A stretch of DNA of 64,000 nucleotides, taken from the NCBI GenBank assembly GCA_900660155.1, contig CABFPE010000134.1, positions 862,167-926,166 on the forward strand. Reading direction: 5' to 3'. The position numbers and the translations under genes were made by a program. The notes below the pieces were generated by a model, which had not been told where the DNA came from, made no database searches, and saw only the letters and a program-made list of their open reading frames with translations. This document shows, piece by piece, positions 35,849-47,186 of this stretch (the stretch's first letter is position 1; the number at the start of each line of letters is the position of its first letter). The DNA comes from Hofstenia miamia (taxonomy: Eukaryota; Xenacoelomorpha; Acoela; Hofsteniidae).

Positions 35849-36229
35849 ATGTTTAGGGAAAAATTTTACAAGGAAAAGGGATCTATGAACAAATCTTCAA
35901 TATACCAACAAAATGCAAATAATGTTTATAAAGGTAACTTAAGAAAAAATGAAGGTAAAAGTGAATTAAATCGGAATACGATTAACTACATTACGAGTCA
36001 TCAAAAATGTATATGTTGCTTATTAAAGAGAATTAGTATTTCAAATCAAAATTTTAAACATAGTCTACAGCGTGTTGATAACTCTGTTTTTTACACTAAG
36101 TGTTTAATGAAACGTGACAACAAAACTGGTCAAAGAGATAGTTTTGCTGGTTGGTGTTTAGCAGAACTTAATACTAAATTTGCTATAAAAGAGCATGTGC
36201 TTAGCATCCGATACAATAAAAATTGTAGA
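35849..36229 (+). other. Open leader frame upstream of the right LDLa gene
   Basis: 127 codons in frame with the signal-peptide Met, starting MFREKFYKEKG. Same properties as the left leader. Differences from it include A/I, F/V, N/K, VR/GW and F/L. Conservation of an open frame in both arms is suggestive, but the high replacement rate favours noncoding leader. Confidence 0.4.
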
Positions 36230-38406
36230 ATGAAAACTTTCAATTTGTTTCTATTATGCATTATTGCGTCAGTGGGTAAGGTTTATATGCAGTAAGATTT
36301 ATGAAACATCTTTTAGGCAATATAGTATCCGGAAATCCGGGAAAGGACTGGAAGAAATTCCAATGCAAAGGATTGTTTCAGTGCAACAACGGTGGGTGTA
36401 TTAGATTAGCCTACCTCTGCAATGGTCAAAACGATTGTGGAGATGACACTGACGAAAAACATTGTCTTAAACAACCAACCTGCAAACCCAACGAATTCCT
36501 ATGCAAAAAGGTTTACCAATGTATACCTGAAACATGGATTTGCGATGGAACAGAAGATTGTGCAGATGGAACAGATGAACACACCAAAATATGCCCAATG
36601 CTTCCGCCAAAAAGTTCTAATTGCGCCTCCGACCAATTTACTTGTGACAATGGTTGTGGAAATTAACATTTCAGAGTAATGATCTTGTTTTAGGTAAATG
36701 CGTTGCAGAAACGTGTGAATGTAATGGAGTGAATGAATGCGGAGATTGGAGTGATGAGTCGAAGTGTGGCCCACCAACTGAACCCCCAACTACTACTGCA
36801 CCTGCCCGTTTGTGTGGAGCAGATCAATACAAATGCAAATCCGATGGCAGCTGTTTACACCGAAATGCTATGTGTGATGGCATAAAGGATTGTCCTGTGT
36901 ATCATGATGATGAATGGAATTGCCCAAAGACCACGTCTGCAGCAACTACAGAACGGGTGTGCGATCGCGATGAGTTTGTTTGCACGAATGGTAATTGTAT
37001 TCACCATACTAAAGTGTGCAATGGCAAGAGTGACTGTGAAGATGGTTCTGACGAAAGAAGCTTCTGCACTCCGGTTGAGGAGCCTCCTGCTGTGAAATAC
37101 ATTTGTGATACAGATGAGTACGTATGTCGAAGTCAAACTTGCATACCTGTAAGCAAGGTTTGTGATCAGAATATTGATTGCGATGATGCTTCTGATGAAG
37201 GATTATTTTGTCCCACTATCGAAGAAACCACTCCTGAGCCTAGATGTTCAAAAAATGAATTCATTTGTACGGATAGTGGAAAATGTATTGGCGAAGAGTA
37301 TGTATGTGATGGCCGTCCTGACTGTGCAGATAGGTCTGATGAAGGTATATTCTGTCCACCTCCCATAACTACTGCAATGCCCTTAAAATGCTCAATATTT
37401 CAATTCGTATGCAGAGATGGAACCTGTTTACACCATACATCAGTGTGCAATGGAAAATACGATTGTTACGATCAGTCCGATGAAGGTAATTGTATAGAAC
37501 TTTCCATTTTTATATGATTTTAGGTACGTTCTGCGTTCGACCACCCATGAAGCCAGAAAAAGAAAAATGCGGTTACACGGATTTCAAATGTCGAAATGGG
37601 GACTGTATTGATGGGGAGCTACACTGTGATGGCATTAATCACTGCGTTGATGGCTCAGATGAGGTCTTCTGTCCAGTTCTTCCCAAGTGTTCTCTTGACG
37701 AATTTGTGTGTGATAACGGGAAATGCATTAATGGTGATCTAACTTGTGATCGTGTAGACCATTGCGGTGACAATTCAGACGAAACTGCTCATTTGTGCAA
37801 ATCTGCATATCGCGATTGTATGATGAAAGAGTACAAATGCAGAAACGATGTTTGCATTGATGAGACGAAGGTGTGTGACATGAACAATGATTGTGGAGAT
37901 TATTCGGATGAATCATTTTGTCCTCCGGAAATGTGCAAAGGCTATGTTTGCAGTGATCGCTCTTTCTGCATTCATTGGGACATGGTATGAATTTCTAATT
38001 ATCCTATTTACTAACTATAAAATAGGTTTGTGATGGCACACTTCATTGCCATAATGGAGATGACGAAGATCACTGCGTCGTGAAGCCACCTTCCAAAATT
38101 GTTTATTCATGCAGAACAGAAGAATTCGCTTGTTCGCGCACCCATCAGTGCATCCCTGTTTGGCACACATGCAATGGAAACATCGACTGTCAGGATAGAA
38201 CCGATGAGACCTCTTGTCATATTCCACTTCTTGGCACTGGGCCTAATCCCAAGTGTACAGAAGACATGTTCCTTTGCACAGATAAAACTTTCTGTGTGCC
38301 CGTCGATCGAATGTGTGACCACCGTAATGACTGTCCTAATGGTTCAGATGAAGTTCCTCACATGTGCTTCAAGCACAAGCATGTTGAATATAATGTTTTA
38401 TCGTAA
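36230..38406 (+). CDS. Secreted protein with 14 LDLa repeats (right copy)
   Basis: Exons 36230-36275, 36317-36652, 36694-37485, 37524-37984 and 38026-38406; introns of 41, 41, 38 and 41 bp, all GT-AG, the last with CTAAC as a good branch-point candidate. The first three introns fall inside Gly codons (phase 1) and the fourth is phase 0. The product is 671 residues: signal peptide MKTFNLFLLCIIASVG, then 14 LDLa modules from about residue 32 to 658, then FKHKHVEYNVLS and stop. Each module has six Cys and a Ca-binding acidic end; modules 3-8 are spaced by short Pro/Thr linkers. Module 12 is split by the last intron. There is no membrane anchor or EGF module, so it is not a classical LDL-receptor but a soluble or matrix LDLa array. 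Both copies are open and spliceable, so both may be active. Confidence 0.9.
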
Positions 38407-38575
38407 TCTATTATAATATATTTTACTGTTACGTTTTCACCCGAATATTCTATTTTATCTTCAATAATTATCAACTATTTAATAGCCTTCAATTTAACAG
38501 CTTGATTAACTTAAACTTTTGTTGCCTATGTTTGCAACACTTAAAGTATTAAATAACATTTATTTAGTAGTTAAT

Positions 38576-39000
38576 TAACCAATTAGGATTATTAAAATTA
38601 AAGAAATTTTATACTAAAATTATATTTTAGAAGTGAACTAATACTTCTAAAATTAACAGAAATTATAGTATACAAAGCACGACACCGCCTCTACAAACTT
38701 AGGAATCTGTAAAATGAATGAACAGTAACAATTTTCTAGTGGAAATCAAATAACTTTAGGTATTCGTTTGAAAAATTGTGATGGGTCGCAGAACGAAGTA
38801 AATCTTTAATTTCTAAGTTGTGAAAAATTAAAATTTCTCTGCGCTGCACTCTGAAATCTGTTCACAACTAAAGTCTCCACAATCATTTGGTTTGATTAAC
38901 TTTTCACTTTCTAAAATTAATTTCTATTTTGAAAATCATGAACTCTATTTTTTTTAAATTTTGCATCATAGCATTAGAAAGAAAACAGGTTATCTGGCTT
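38576..39000. other. Spacer between right LDLa arm and long-TIR element
   Basis: AT-rich, no feature recognised. Confidence 0.4.
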
Positions 39001-39842
39001 AGGGAAGTGATCCAAATTCAATACGTTAACAAGTGAAAATCGAACTGTAAACAACACCGTCAACAAATGGCGTTTTACGTTAACATGACCGTAAAGCAAT
39101 TGCCTAACTTGCACTCGGAATAAATACGCGAATAAATGTTAACAGTGAAGTTTACGTTAAATGCCAGTTTTTTACGCAAAGGTTTACAGTATATTTAACG
39201 GTTATTATGACGTCACGTTGCAGCTGAATGCTACAAATAGCTTTGCGACGCTTTCAATTCTGCAAATTCCTTCAAACATCTATGCATGTAAATTTATGCA
39301 GACATTTATTGAGCTATTTAATTAATCCATTCTATTTATATTTTTGAGAAATATAGTCTTTATGCGATTAAGTAGTCATAAATAAAAATTCGATATACCT
39401 AAGCCTACTGACTTAAGCACCCATTCAAATTGATATATATATATATTCAGTATTACATATATGGAAAATTGCAATTATCGTCTCTTAGAGCACTAAATGA
39501 AACCAAATTATTATAGATATTTTATGCATACAATTTTAATGACTGAACTGTCTAAATTTTTGTATAAAATATTGATGTTAGCAATTCATATATGGGTCTT
39601 AGTAAGTTTGCAAATCTTAACAAAAAATGTAAGATCGCTTAGAAACTAAAAATGCACTCCTCGAGTTAACACTATATTTTAAGGTGTTAATTATTTTTTG
39701 TAATCAAGATAAATATACAATTAAATAAACATTTTGCGTTATGAAATTAAAGAAAGAGAAGAAATATATGAATTCATGAATTTATTCAATTTAATATTAA
39801 ATTTATAAAAAAATAGCAATGCGCAATAAATTCAACTCAACT

Positions 39843-40034
39843 TTAAAACTTATACAAATCAATCAGTAAATGATGTCTTTTTTCGTCGAGTTTTGATACA
39901 AATATTTTCCTGTCACATTTTTGGCACTGCATTCTTTTTGATAAAATATGTTCGTCAAGTTTTGTATTATTAGATGGATTGAGATTAAGGTATGATGTAT
40001 AATGTCCATCGTTATTTGGAATAGGTTCAGGCAT
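39843..40034 (-). CDS. Small ORF with CxxC...HH motif in long-TIR element
   Basis: 63 codons, MPEPIPNNDG to LIDLYKF. The segment CQKCDRKIFVSKLDEKRHH has a C2-H2-like spacing that could bind zinc, but with only one such unit this is weak. The ORF reads away from the plus-strand ORF at 40063 across a short AT-rich spacer. I do not recognise it. Confidence 0.25.
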   Translation of the reverse strand: MPEPIPNNDGHYTSYLNLNPSNNTKLDEHILSKRMQCQKCDRKIFVSKLDEKRHHLLIDLYKF

Positions 40035-40062
40035 ACGATTTCCAAAAGTATATAACTTTTGT

Positions 40063-40404
40063 GTGAATTTCGTTTCTTTTATTGGTCAACTAACGCAATG
40101 CTTACATTCATCACGTTTGCATTTTAAAAATTCACTGAAACTTGTCAATAATGGTGTAATCATTGATGTAAGTAAGAATATTAGCGCTAAAAGTATTCTG
40201 CTCAAATTTGTCAGTAAGAAAAAATTGGCCAGAAGAATAAAAAACTTAGACGCTAAGAATATATTGTTTCAAATGTTATTTTACTTTCGCCATTTTAAGC
40301 TAAATGCATGGTGTTCTAGCTTTAATTTTGTAACAAAAAGTGCTAATTTCAATGATACATTTGACTTGATTACAGAAAACTACTATCACCAAAAGTCCTG
40401 GTAA
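40063..40404 (+). CDS. Unknown 113-codon ORF in long-TIR element
   Basis: Basic, Lys/Asn/Phe-rich protein, MNFVSFIGQL to YYHQKSW. No domain recognised. It is the longest open frame between the long inverted repeats and is divergent from the small minus-strand ORF. In AT-rich DNA an ORF of this length can occur by chance. Confidence 0.25.
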   Translation: MNFVSFIGQLTQCLHSSRLHFKNSLKLVNNGVIIDVSKNISAKSILLKFVSKKKLARRIKNLDAKNILFQMLFYFRHFKLNAWCSSFNFVTKSANFNDTFDLITENYYHQKSW

Positions 40405-41019
40405 CTCAGAGTGTATTTTTAATTTTTTAACAGTCGTGATTTAGAAACTTACTAAGACACATATATGCATTATTAGCATTAATGTTATCGAAAAAAATAA
40501 ATATTTCTTGTATTAAAATTGTATGCATAAAATATCTATATTAATTTGGTTTCAGCTGTAAGAAGCAAAAATGGCAATTTTCCAAATATGTAGCATGCTG
40601 AATATATACATAGTTAAAACTGTAGGGATTTCGAATTTTCATTCATAACTACTTAATCGAATTAGAGACTGTTTCTCACAATTATTAATGCAAACGATTA
40701 ATTAAATAAATATCTGCCTAAGTTTATATGCATAGATATGTTTGAAATATGCAGAATTGAAATGCTTCGCAATAAAGCTATTTTTAGTATTCAGCTGCAA
40801 CGTGACGTCATAATAACCGTTAAATATACTGTAAACCTTTGCGTAAAAAACAGGCATTTAACGTAAACTTCACCGTTAACATTTATTCGCGTATTTATTC
40901 CGAGTGCAAGTTAGGCAATTTCTTTACGGTCATGTTAACGTAAAACGCCATTTGTTGACGGTGTTGTTTACAGTTCGATTTTCACTTGTTAACGTATTGA
41001 ATTTGGATCACTTCCCTTA

Positions 41020-41429
41020 CTGTAAATTTTGGGATGCAATATTTCTCTTTGAATTTAATCAAGACATGCACTTACTGAAAATTTTTTAGCTCTTATTGCT
41101 TTTCTCTCACTAATAGTTTTTTCAGTAAATGCATAATTTAATCATTTACTTTCCCAAAATTTCAATCTAATGCATCCATATACATGTTATAATGCATAAG
41201 TCTCGACTCTATACAGTATCTTTGCCCCCCTAGGTGACTTTTTTCTTATTTTAAATTATATTTAGCAATTCAGATTTTTAAGGTTAGCATCTATTTGAGA
41301 ATAACCAAATATTTCTGATAGGATACTATGTCCATCATATTAATATTTTAAAAAATACAATGTAAAAATATTAAATTTGGAAATTTCTGCTTAACTTTTG
41401 CTTAATTAACAGTTTGGAGTAAATAAATA
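41020..41429. other. AT-rich spacer, nothing recognised
   Basis: No coding or repeat signal seen. Confidence 0.4.
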
Positions 41430-41830
41430 TTAAAGGAAAGCCTCCTTCGCCCAACTGCTAGGTCTAAGTTAGTTTTAAGCATTATTTTTCCGATGGGGAA
41501 TTGATTTGAGGGCGATTGCTGTCTCCAATTTATATCGCTCTATGACTCTAGCTACATAACTTACTAATCCAAACACGAGACGCCGAGTTATGCCCGGCGC
41601 TAAAATTACCTCCAACTGGTTTAATCGGCCAGAGATAATTGGGGAGAACAAACATAAAGCAAGTGTCTTTAATAGGAGAAAAAGGAAGTCATATCTAATT
41701 TAACACTCAATGTCCTATTACGTTGTGGAAAAGGGCAAATTGATATTTTTAATAGATACCACATAATTTTCGTTTAGCGTTTCCGGATTTCCAGGGTTGT
41801 CAACTGTCAAACGAGGTCGTGAATTCCATA
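41430..41830. promoter_or_regulatory. Candidate conserved noncoding island 1
   Basis: Markedly less AT-rich than the surroundings, non-repetitive and without an ORF. It holds TAATCC, GATAATTG, TTTAATCGG and TGTCAAAC words of the kinds bound by Otx/Six-, homeodomain- and TALE-type factors. This is composition-based inference only. Confidence 0.3.
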
Positions 41831-43668
41831 GATGATATTTTTCATAATATACCCCACTGTATTTGTTGACAATGAGGCACTATTGAATTTTATCAACTAA
41901 TTTCACGTGATTTCTTTTTAAATTTTAAAGTTACTAACATAAATCATAAAATTTCGTAGTCAATGAACAATGCACGATAGAAATATTTAGACTAATAATT
42001 TATAAGCTAAATTAAATCCATTTAGCGAAGTTTTTGAAAAACAGTTTATTGAAAAAAAACATTAGTAATAAAAGTTTGATAGAGAGTATTGATTTATAAG
42101 AACATAGTCAGAAAAATTTACATTAAAAATATAATTTTCCATTTGAATATTCATAGATGAAAAATTGAAAGAAGTCTTTCTACATATCAGGTTATTTATT
42201 AGTTTTTTAATTTCGTTGTTAATATTAATATAGGATTTATTAATTTAATGAGTTCATCTACTATTTTATATTCGTAATGTGTACGATATAATTGTTAGAT
42301 TTATCTCAGAATTTTTTTACAAAAAATGTAGTGCAATGTAACATTCCGTCGCCACTGCCGTTAATTAATATTAAGATTTCGCTATACACAGCAGCATACT
42401 GTCGTTATAGTAACCTTAACTTAAACGTTAACTTCAGATTTTCTAGAGCTAAGTTAAGGTCAGACAGACGTAAGGTAGACTGATCCATAGCCATGAATGA
42501 TCCAATACCTAGTGCACAGCATTTTGTATTCCTAGAATAATATACTAGTATTGCAAACGTTTACAAATTAAATTAAATCATTGTATAAAAACGAAGTTTT
42601 TTGCCTGTAAACAACCTCATATTGTTAATTACATGTGCTTCTTCTGCTACAAATGTGATTAGAACAGGCTTCCTATTTGCGATTTGAATGTATTGTCTAA
42701 GTGGTTATGTAATTAGACTTGAATAATATTTGGTAATAATTTTTTGTAGCAATTGTATATTTAAAAACAATGGCGAAGGATGTTTTTTTAATAAATAGTG
42801 GAGTTCTGTACGAATATTTTTGCCGCTAAATAAAGGAGTTTAAATTTATGGTGCATAACCATATATAATGTCTCTGTTTAATAAATGTATGAAATGATGT
42901 AATCACTACACGCAAGAATATTATTTTCCAAATTTATACCTTGCAAAACCCAGAAGTGGCCAACATATGTTAAATATTCCAAACCAGAGATAAAATCGAA
43001 TAGAATTTCGGTTCAGATCGGATCTTAATTTGGTGAAAATTTCTGATGTGTTTCTGATCCACAAATTTTCAAAAAAATGTATATATTATATACATTTTAT
43101 AAATTTAATATATTTTTAGTCGTGTAATAATCTTTTGAAATATTGTATTTATAACTAAAAAAACAATGATGCATTTGAGTCCGTATTTATTTATTGTTGA
43201 AGTAATTAGGTTAAATTCGAATCCAAAAATCAATAACTTGAAGTTTGGATAGGAATCGGATCGGATCTTAAAATTGTAGTATGTATATACGTTAAGTTCA
43301 TATTATCAATGTTTTGGTTCGAAACTCACATAATCGTCTTCTGAATCAAATTTTAAAATTGAGCGGGCGGTGTTGCTAACATTGGCCTGTTTCTAGGAAA
43401 TTGAAGTGCATGATAAGTTAAGCGTTGATTCATTTTGATTTCCTTCACTATTCCTCCGTTTCCCTAAGAAAAAATATTTTCAAAATGGATCTAAGTAAAA
43501 TCTTTGACGGTACTATATAATCATTCAAATAGAATCGAGTGGGTCTGATCAGGGAGTTCCAAAATAATTGGAAATTAGCAATAACCAATTAATAAAAACA
43601 AAAAGTGAGAGAGCGCTAGGTTGACGTGAGTGGGAAGATTGTAACTAGATGTTTCAGTTGGTGAAAGA
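41831..43668. other. Gene-poor stretch with a decayed MITE
   Basis: AT-rich. Around 42985-43275 lie CAGAGATAAAATCGAAT and two GATCGGATCTTAA-type blocks, a decayed relative of the MITE at 35208. At 42340-42480 there is a slightly GC-richer patch with TTAACTTAAACGTTAAC and AAGGTCA. No gene. Confidence 0.4.
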
Positions 43669-43873
43669 CAGTGGTGTACTCGAAGGGGTGATCAGGGAGC
43701 TCAGCCCGCCTTGCTAAATTCGATTGCGGACCCAGTTCCCATTGTTAAAGTTACATTACGTTGTGTGGTGTAGGATTGTATTTGTTGAGAAATTAAATTT
43801 GATCAAAATATAACATAATAATACAGTGCTCAAGTTTAGAACCCCTTATTCATTATTTAGGAGTGCAGCCCTG
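43669..43873. mobile_element. hAT-type MITE with decayed target duplication
   Basis: Ends CAGTGGTGTACTCG and, in reverse, CAGGGCTGCACTCC. Flanks GTGAAAGA (43661-43668) and GTGAGAAA (43874-43881) match at six of eight positions. No coding capacity. Confidence 0.6.
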
Positions 43874-44272
43874 GTGAGAAATCAATACGTTGCACAATTT
43901 TTAGGCAAAGTGTTCGATACATGTAGATATGAGCGTGTTCTTAATCAAAGTTTTTAGAGAAACTCTCATAAATTATATCTACACAATTCATCATAAATAT
44001 CTTTGTGATAGTTGATAAATTACGTTAAGAGTTAAAGAAAATTGGCATAAACATATATTAGTGAAATCACTAAAACAACAGTAGCAAATATGCCCGTATA
44101 GCATACATATAACTGGAACATGGTGCTCAGACGAAGTAAACAACCGTTTATGTCTCGTAACTCGGGAGGAATTTTGCAGAGCCGTTTTGGAGTGTCGAAT
44201 TTTCTTAGTCACTGGATTACGTATCCATGCATTATCCAGTAGTATAAATATACATTAGTGGTCAAGGGTGTA

Positions 44273-44492
44273 CGCAGGATTACTTGACGAGGGGAAATCT
44301 TACTCTTGAGTAAGTGAGTGACCAAAAGTGGGGTGAAGCCTGCGAATTGTTTTAAAAATATTGAAAAATAGATCTAAAATGCATTAAATCACCTTAGTTT
44401 TTAATTTTTCTTAATATTTAACCAATCGTAATGCATTTTGAAAACCTGACAGTGTATATTCCACCATGTACCTCTCGTTGTGTATGCCCCTG
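44273..44492. mobile_element. hAT-type MITE
   Basis: Ends CAAGGGTGTACGCA and, in reverse, CAGGGGCATACACA. Flanks TTAGTGGT and TTAGAGTG match partly. AT-rich interior, no ORF. Confidence 0.55.
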
Positions 44493-46309
44493 TTAGAGTG
44501 TTTTAAAGTTACATCCAAATATCTGGTAGACCTTCTTAAGAGCAAAACACGAAATTTCAGGTCATAAGACAAAACAATAAACATATAGGTAGGTATGTTA
44601 GATGTTTTTCAGATTCATAAATCCCAAGACTTACAAACAAAAAATCCCAAATTTATTTTGAAAATCTTGGATTTCAGGATCTCGAGATTAAAAACCCTAC
44701 GAATTTTTAATTGGAAGAATTAGATACGAAATCGTGATACATTCGTACGTAGGTAATGAAGAGAATGATTGAGAGTGATCACTTGTGATCAGAGATGATC
44801 ATACATAGCCTTGTAAACCTCTCCAGCGCTTAATGCTATCTTACCTGGGGGTCCCCTCTATTTTTAGATATAACTCAGAGACTTTTTTTTAAATAAACTA
44901 TCCTTCTATGACTTTTTTCATTAAAGAAAAAGAAATAATAGATGTCCTCAAAATAGATATAAACTAGAGAGTGACAATATGAGGCAAACATCGAACCTAC
45001 CTGAAACGCTGACTTTGATTTAACGTTATTGATCTCGGTTCAATCAAGTGATCTTAACATCAATCATTTCCTGATAGTAATTAATTGGTATTACTTAACG
45101 TTTTAGATCTTTCTGAAATCAACCAGTGATATTAACATCAGTATTCTTAATAATCAATCTAATCTTTGTACCCCAACCAACCCGACCTGATAATTTGATA
45201 CCCCATCCCGACCCAGCTTAAGACCCGAAATAGAGTCGGGCTTAATTGGATGCCTGATATCACTCACTAATATAAATCTATTTGCACAATTCCATCGTTT
45301 AGAAAATGATGTAAGAAGCAAAGTATGGAAAGCGTATGAATGGGCAATTATCAAGATTCTAAAAACGGGGATCTAATAAATTGCTCTACTAATACTTCCT
45401 GACCTATATTTAACACTAGAACAGCGAGCACTCATTGAGAATATGTTTTCATCTGAGGCTTCAAATGCCAAAAATTATTGAATAGAAACAAAATTTCTAC
45501 TAATAGCAAATTCAATGAGATTATCAACACAATTGGAAGTATATGTACCCGCTATTGTTTTTTCTGAATGAATAATGAAGTAAAGAAAAAAGGCCAATAG
45601 GTCATTTTGAATTATCGTCCCCTTTCTAGTGTTAAACATATATAACAGAGGTTGTTCTAACTTACTTCTGAAAGATTTAACTATTTCACTTTACAGTTAA
45701 AAACGTATATGGGTTTTCCAAAGGACGGCACAGAACTTTCCTTGATTATGCTGTTTGTAAATATTTTTCTCAGTTGCAATCGAAAATCAATATTTTTATA
45801 ATTTTTCGTTGATTCAGCATTTTTGAAATGTGGTTTATGCGTTTCTTGCACGTGTATCACATTACTCAATTGAAAATTTTATCATACAGTCTTCTCACCT
45901 ATAAATATTTCAACCGTGCTAGACTCTTAATTCTTGGGTGATGTTGCAGATGAAGATCTTAATGATATCTTCATTGCCTTAAGGTCATGAAGTATATTTT
46001 ATTTTTCTTATTCTCTCACTGGGATATGAAGTCTTAAAGAGCTGCTTTTTGACCCATTTATATCTCGACAGCATACCATACAGAAACCCATAGTGCGGTT
46101 TTTTGCCAATACCCTTACCGAACCGATATTTTGAAAAGAAATACAACGTTGCTAGCGAGTATATGTAAGTGCAATGTTTAGCCACGAGTAATTGTGCATC
46201 AATAGTGGTAGGTTCTCGATAAAACCATCAAATTATTAACATCCATTTGAAGATGTGACTAAAATTTTAAATGGCGATACCTATGTATGTATCAACCTAG
46301 TGTCAATGC
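44493..46309. other. Gene-poor stretch with repeat traces
   Basis: 44850-44930 shares words with 4130-4200 (dispersed repeat). 45170-45240 has CCCGACC/GAGTCGGGC words like the GGGTC-type MITE ends, so probably a truncated MITE. The minus-strand frame 46185-45985 (GKGIGKKPHYGFLYGMLSRY) matches nothing I know. Confidence 0.35.
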
Positions 46310-46658
46310 CAGAGTTGTAACCGGGCCGTGAATTCAAACCCGGATCTTTTGAGCCATTGCCCAAACTCAATTGGTAAAATTCAGGCCCGGCCCGAGCTCG
46401 TCAATCCAAAAACATTATAAGTTTTTTTATAAATAAATGAAATTGATTTGCACTTGCTATTACAAATACAATTCTTGTAGTCTGGACATACTTTTTGATA
46501 TATAATTAGTCAATTGAATACATTAGTTGATATAATACTGTAATGTAACAGAAAGATGCAATTTTGAACAATTCTAGATCCGTTGTGCAGAAATTTCATA
46601 CCCAGGTACGGCTTGATTTTTAATTTTTTGGCTCAAACCCGGCCAGGTTACAACTCTG
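46310..46658. mobile_element. hAT-type MITE, CCCGG-rich ends
   Basis: Ends CAGAGTTGTAACCGGGCC and, in reverse, CAGAGTTGTAACCTGGCC. Flanks GTCAATGC and AGCGATGC share five of eight bases. Subterminal CCCGG and GGCCCGGCCC blocks. No ORF. Confidence 0.75.
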
Positions 46659-46708
46659 AGCGATGCTACTCAAACAACTAAAAGTAATAATTTGAAATAG
46701 CTTAAGGT

Positions 46709-47186
46709 ATCGTACTGTGTGAAAACCGCCACATTTTTTTCAAAATCGTACCGTATTCAAAATTCAAATATCGCGGACGTCTAACCCAATTGGGCTTAGG
46801 TTATCTTGGACGTNATGTGATTTCTCCTACAAGGGCTAATGTAAGCATAATACTGTAATAAAACAAACAATGAATAATAGGAAAGCTATAACAAAGAAAA
46901 ATCCCTATCCATACATATAACCTATGAGCACATCAGGTAGACCAACAGCTACCAGCTGCACAGCTGTGGGAATGGCGCTAGCAAATCACCATTGTTAATG
47001 TGCAGATCACACAGCCATTGGAATGGCGATAACAATTCATTGCTAAGTGCTAAGCTGTTATGAATTATCTCCCTTTAAACNATCGTACTGTGTGAAAACC
47101 GCCACATTTTTTTCAAAATCGTACCGTATTCAAAATTCAAATATCGCGGACGTCTAACCCAATTGGGCTTAGGTTATCTTGGACGT
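46709..47186. other. 105-bp duplicate around an N-bounded patch (assembly join)
   Basis: 46709-46813 and 47082-47186 are identical over 105 bp. Between them lie an N at 46814, 267 bp of other sequence and an N at 47081. This is the pattern of an assembly patch whose flanks were not merged, rather than a biological tandem duplication. Confidence 0.8.

Larger units (their letters stand above)
35569..38575 (+). repeat. Right arm of ~3.0-kb inverted duplication
   Basis: Inverted partner of 12855-15860 (coordinates sum to 51429 without interruption from at least 35751 to 38406). From about 38450 outward the match weakens with substitutions and small indels and ends after TTTAGTAGTTAA near 38575. 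Confidence 0.92.
39002..41019. mobile_element. 2-kb element with ~600-bp inverted repeats
   Basis: The left arm starts AGGGAAGTGATCCAAATTC; the right arm ends with its reverse complement at about 41019. The arms match at high identity for the outer ~240 bp and then with more differences to about 39640 and 40420. They are dense in GTTAAC, ACGTTAA and GTTTAC words and include TGACGTCA. The middle ~780 bp holds two divergent open frames. This could be a foldback-type or other long-TIR DNA transposon; no transposase, polymerase or capsid gene is seen, and the family is unknown. Confidence 0.7.

Noticed and set aside
12855-38575. Inverted LDLa arms as a pure assembly artefact (haplotig placed in reverse)
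   Set aside because: The outer flanks have diverged with indels and the leader ORFs differ, more than expected of one misplaced piece; still worth checking with long reads.
39002-41019. Long-TIR element as a Polinton or other large viral-type element
   Set aside because: Only 2 kb and no polymerase, integrase, ATPase or capsid gene visible.
45290-45620. Possible hAT transposase end (IENMFSSEASNAKNY)
   Set aside because: Only a weak echo of the ERxFS motif, in a frame full of stops; not supportable.
45985-46185. 66-codon minus ORF with GFLYGMLSRY
   Set aside because: Looked faintly protein-like, but I could not tie it to any family and found no splice partners.
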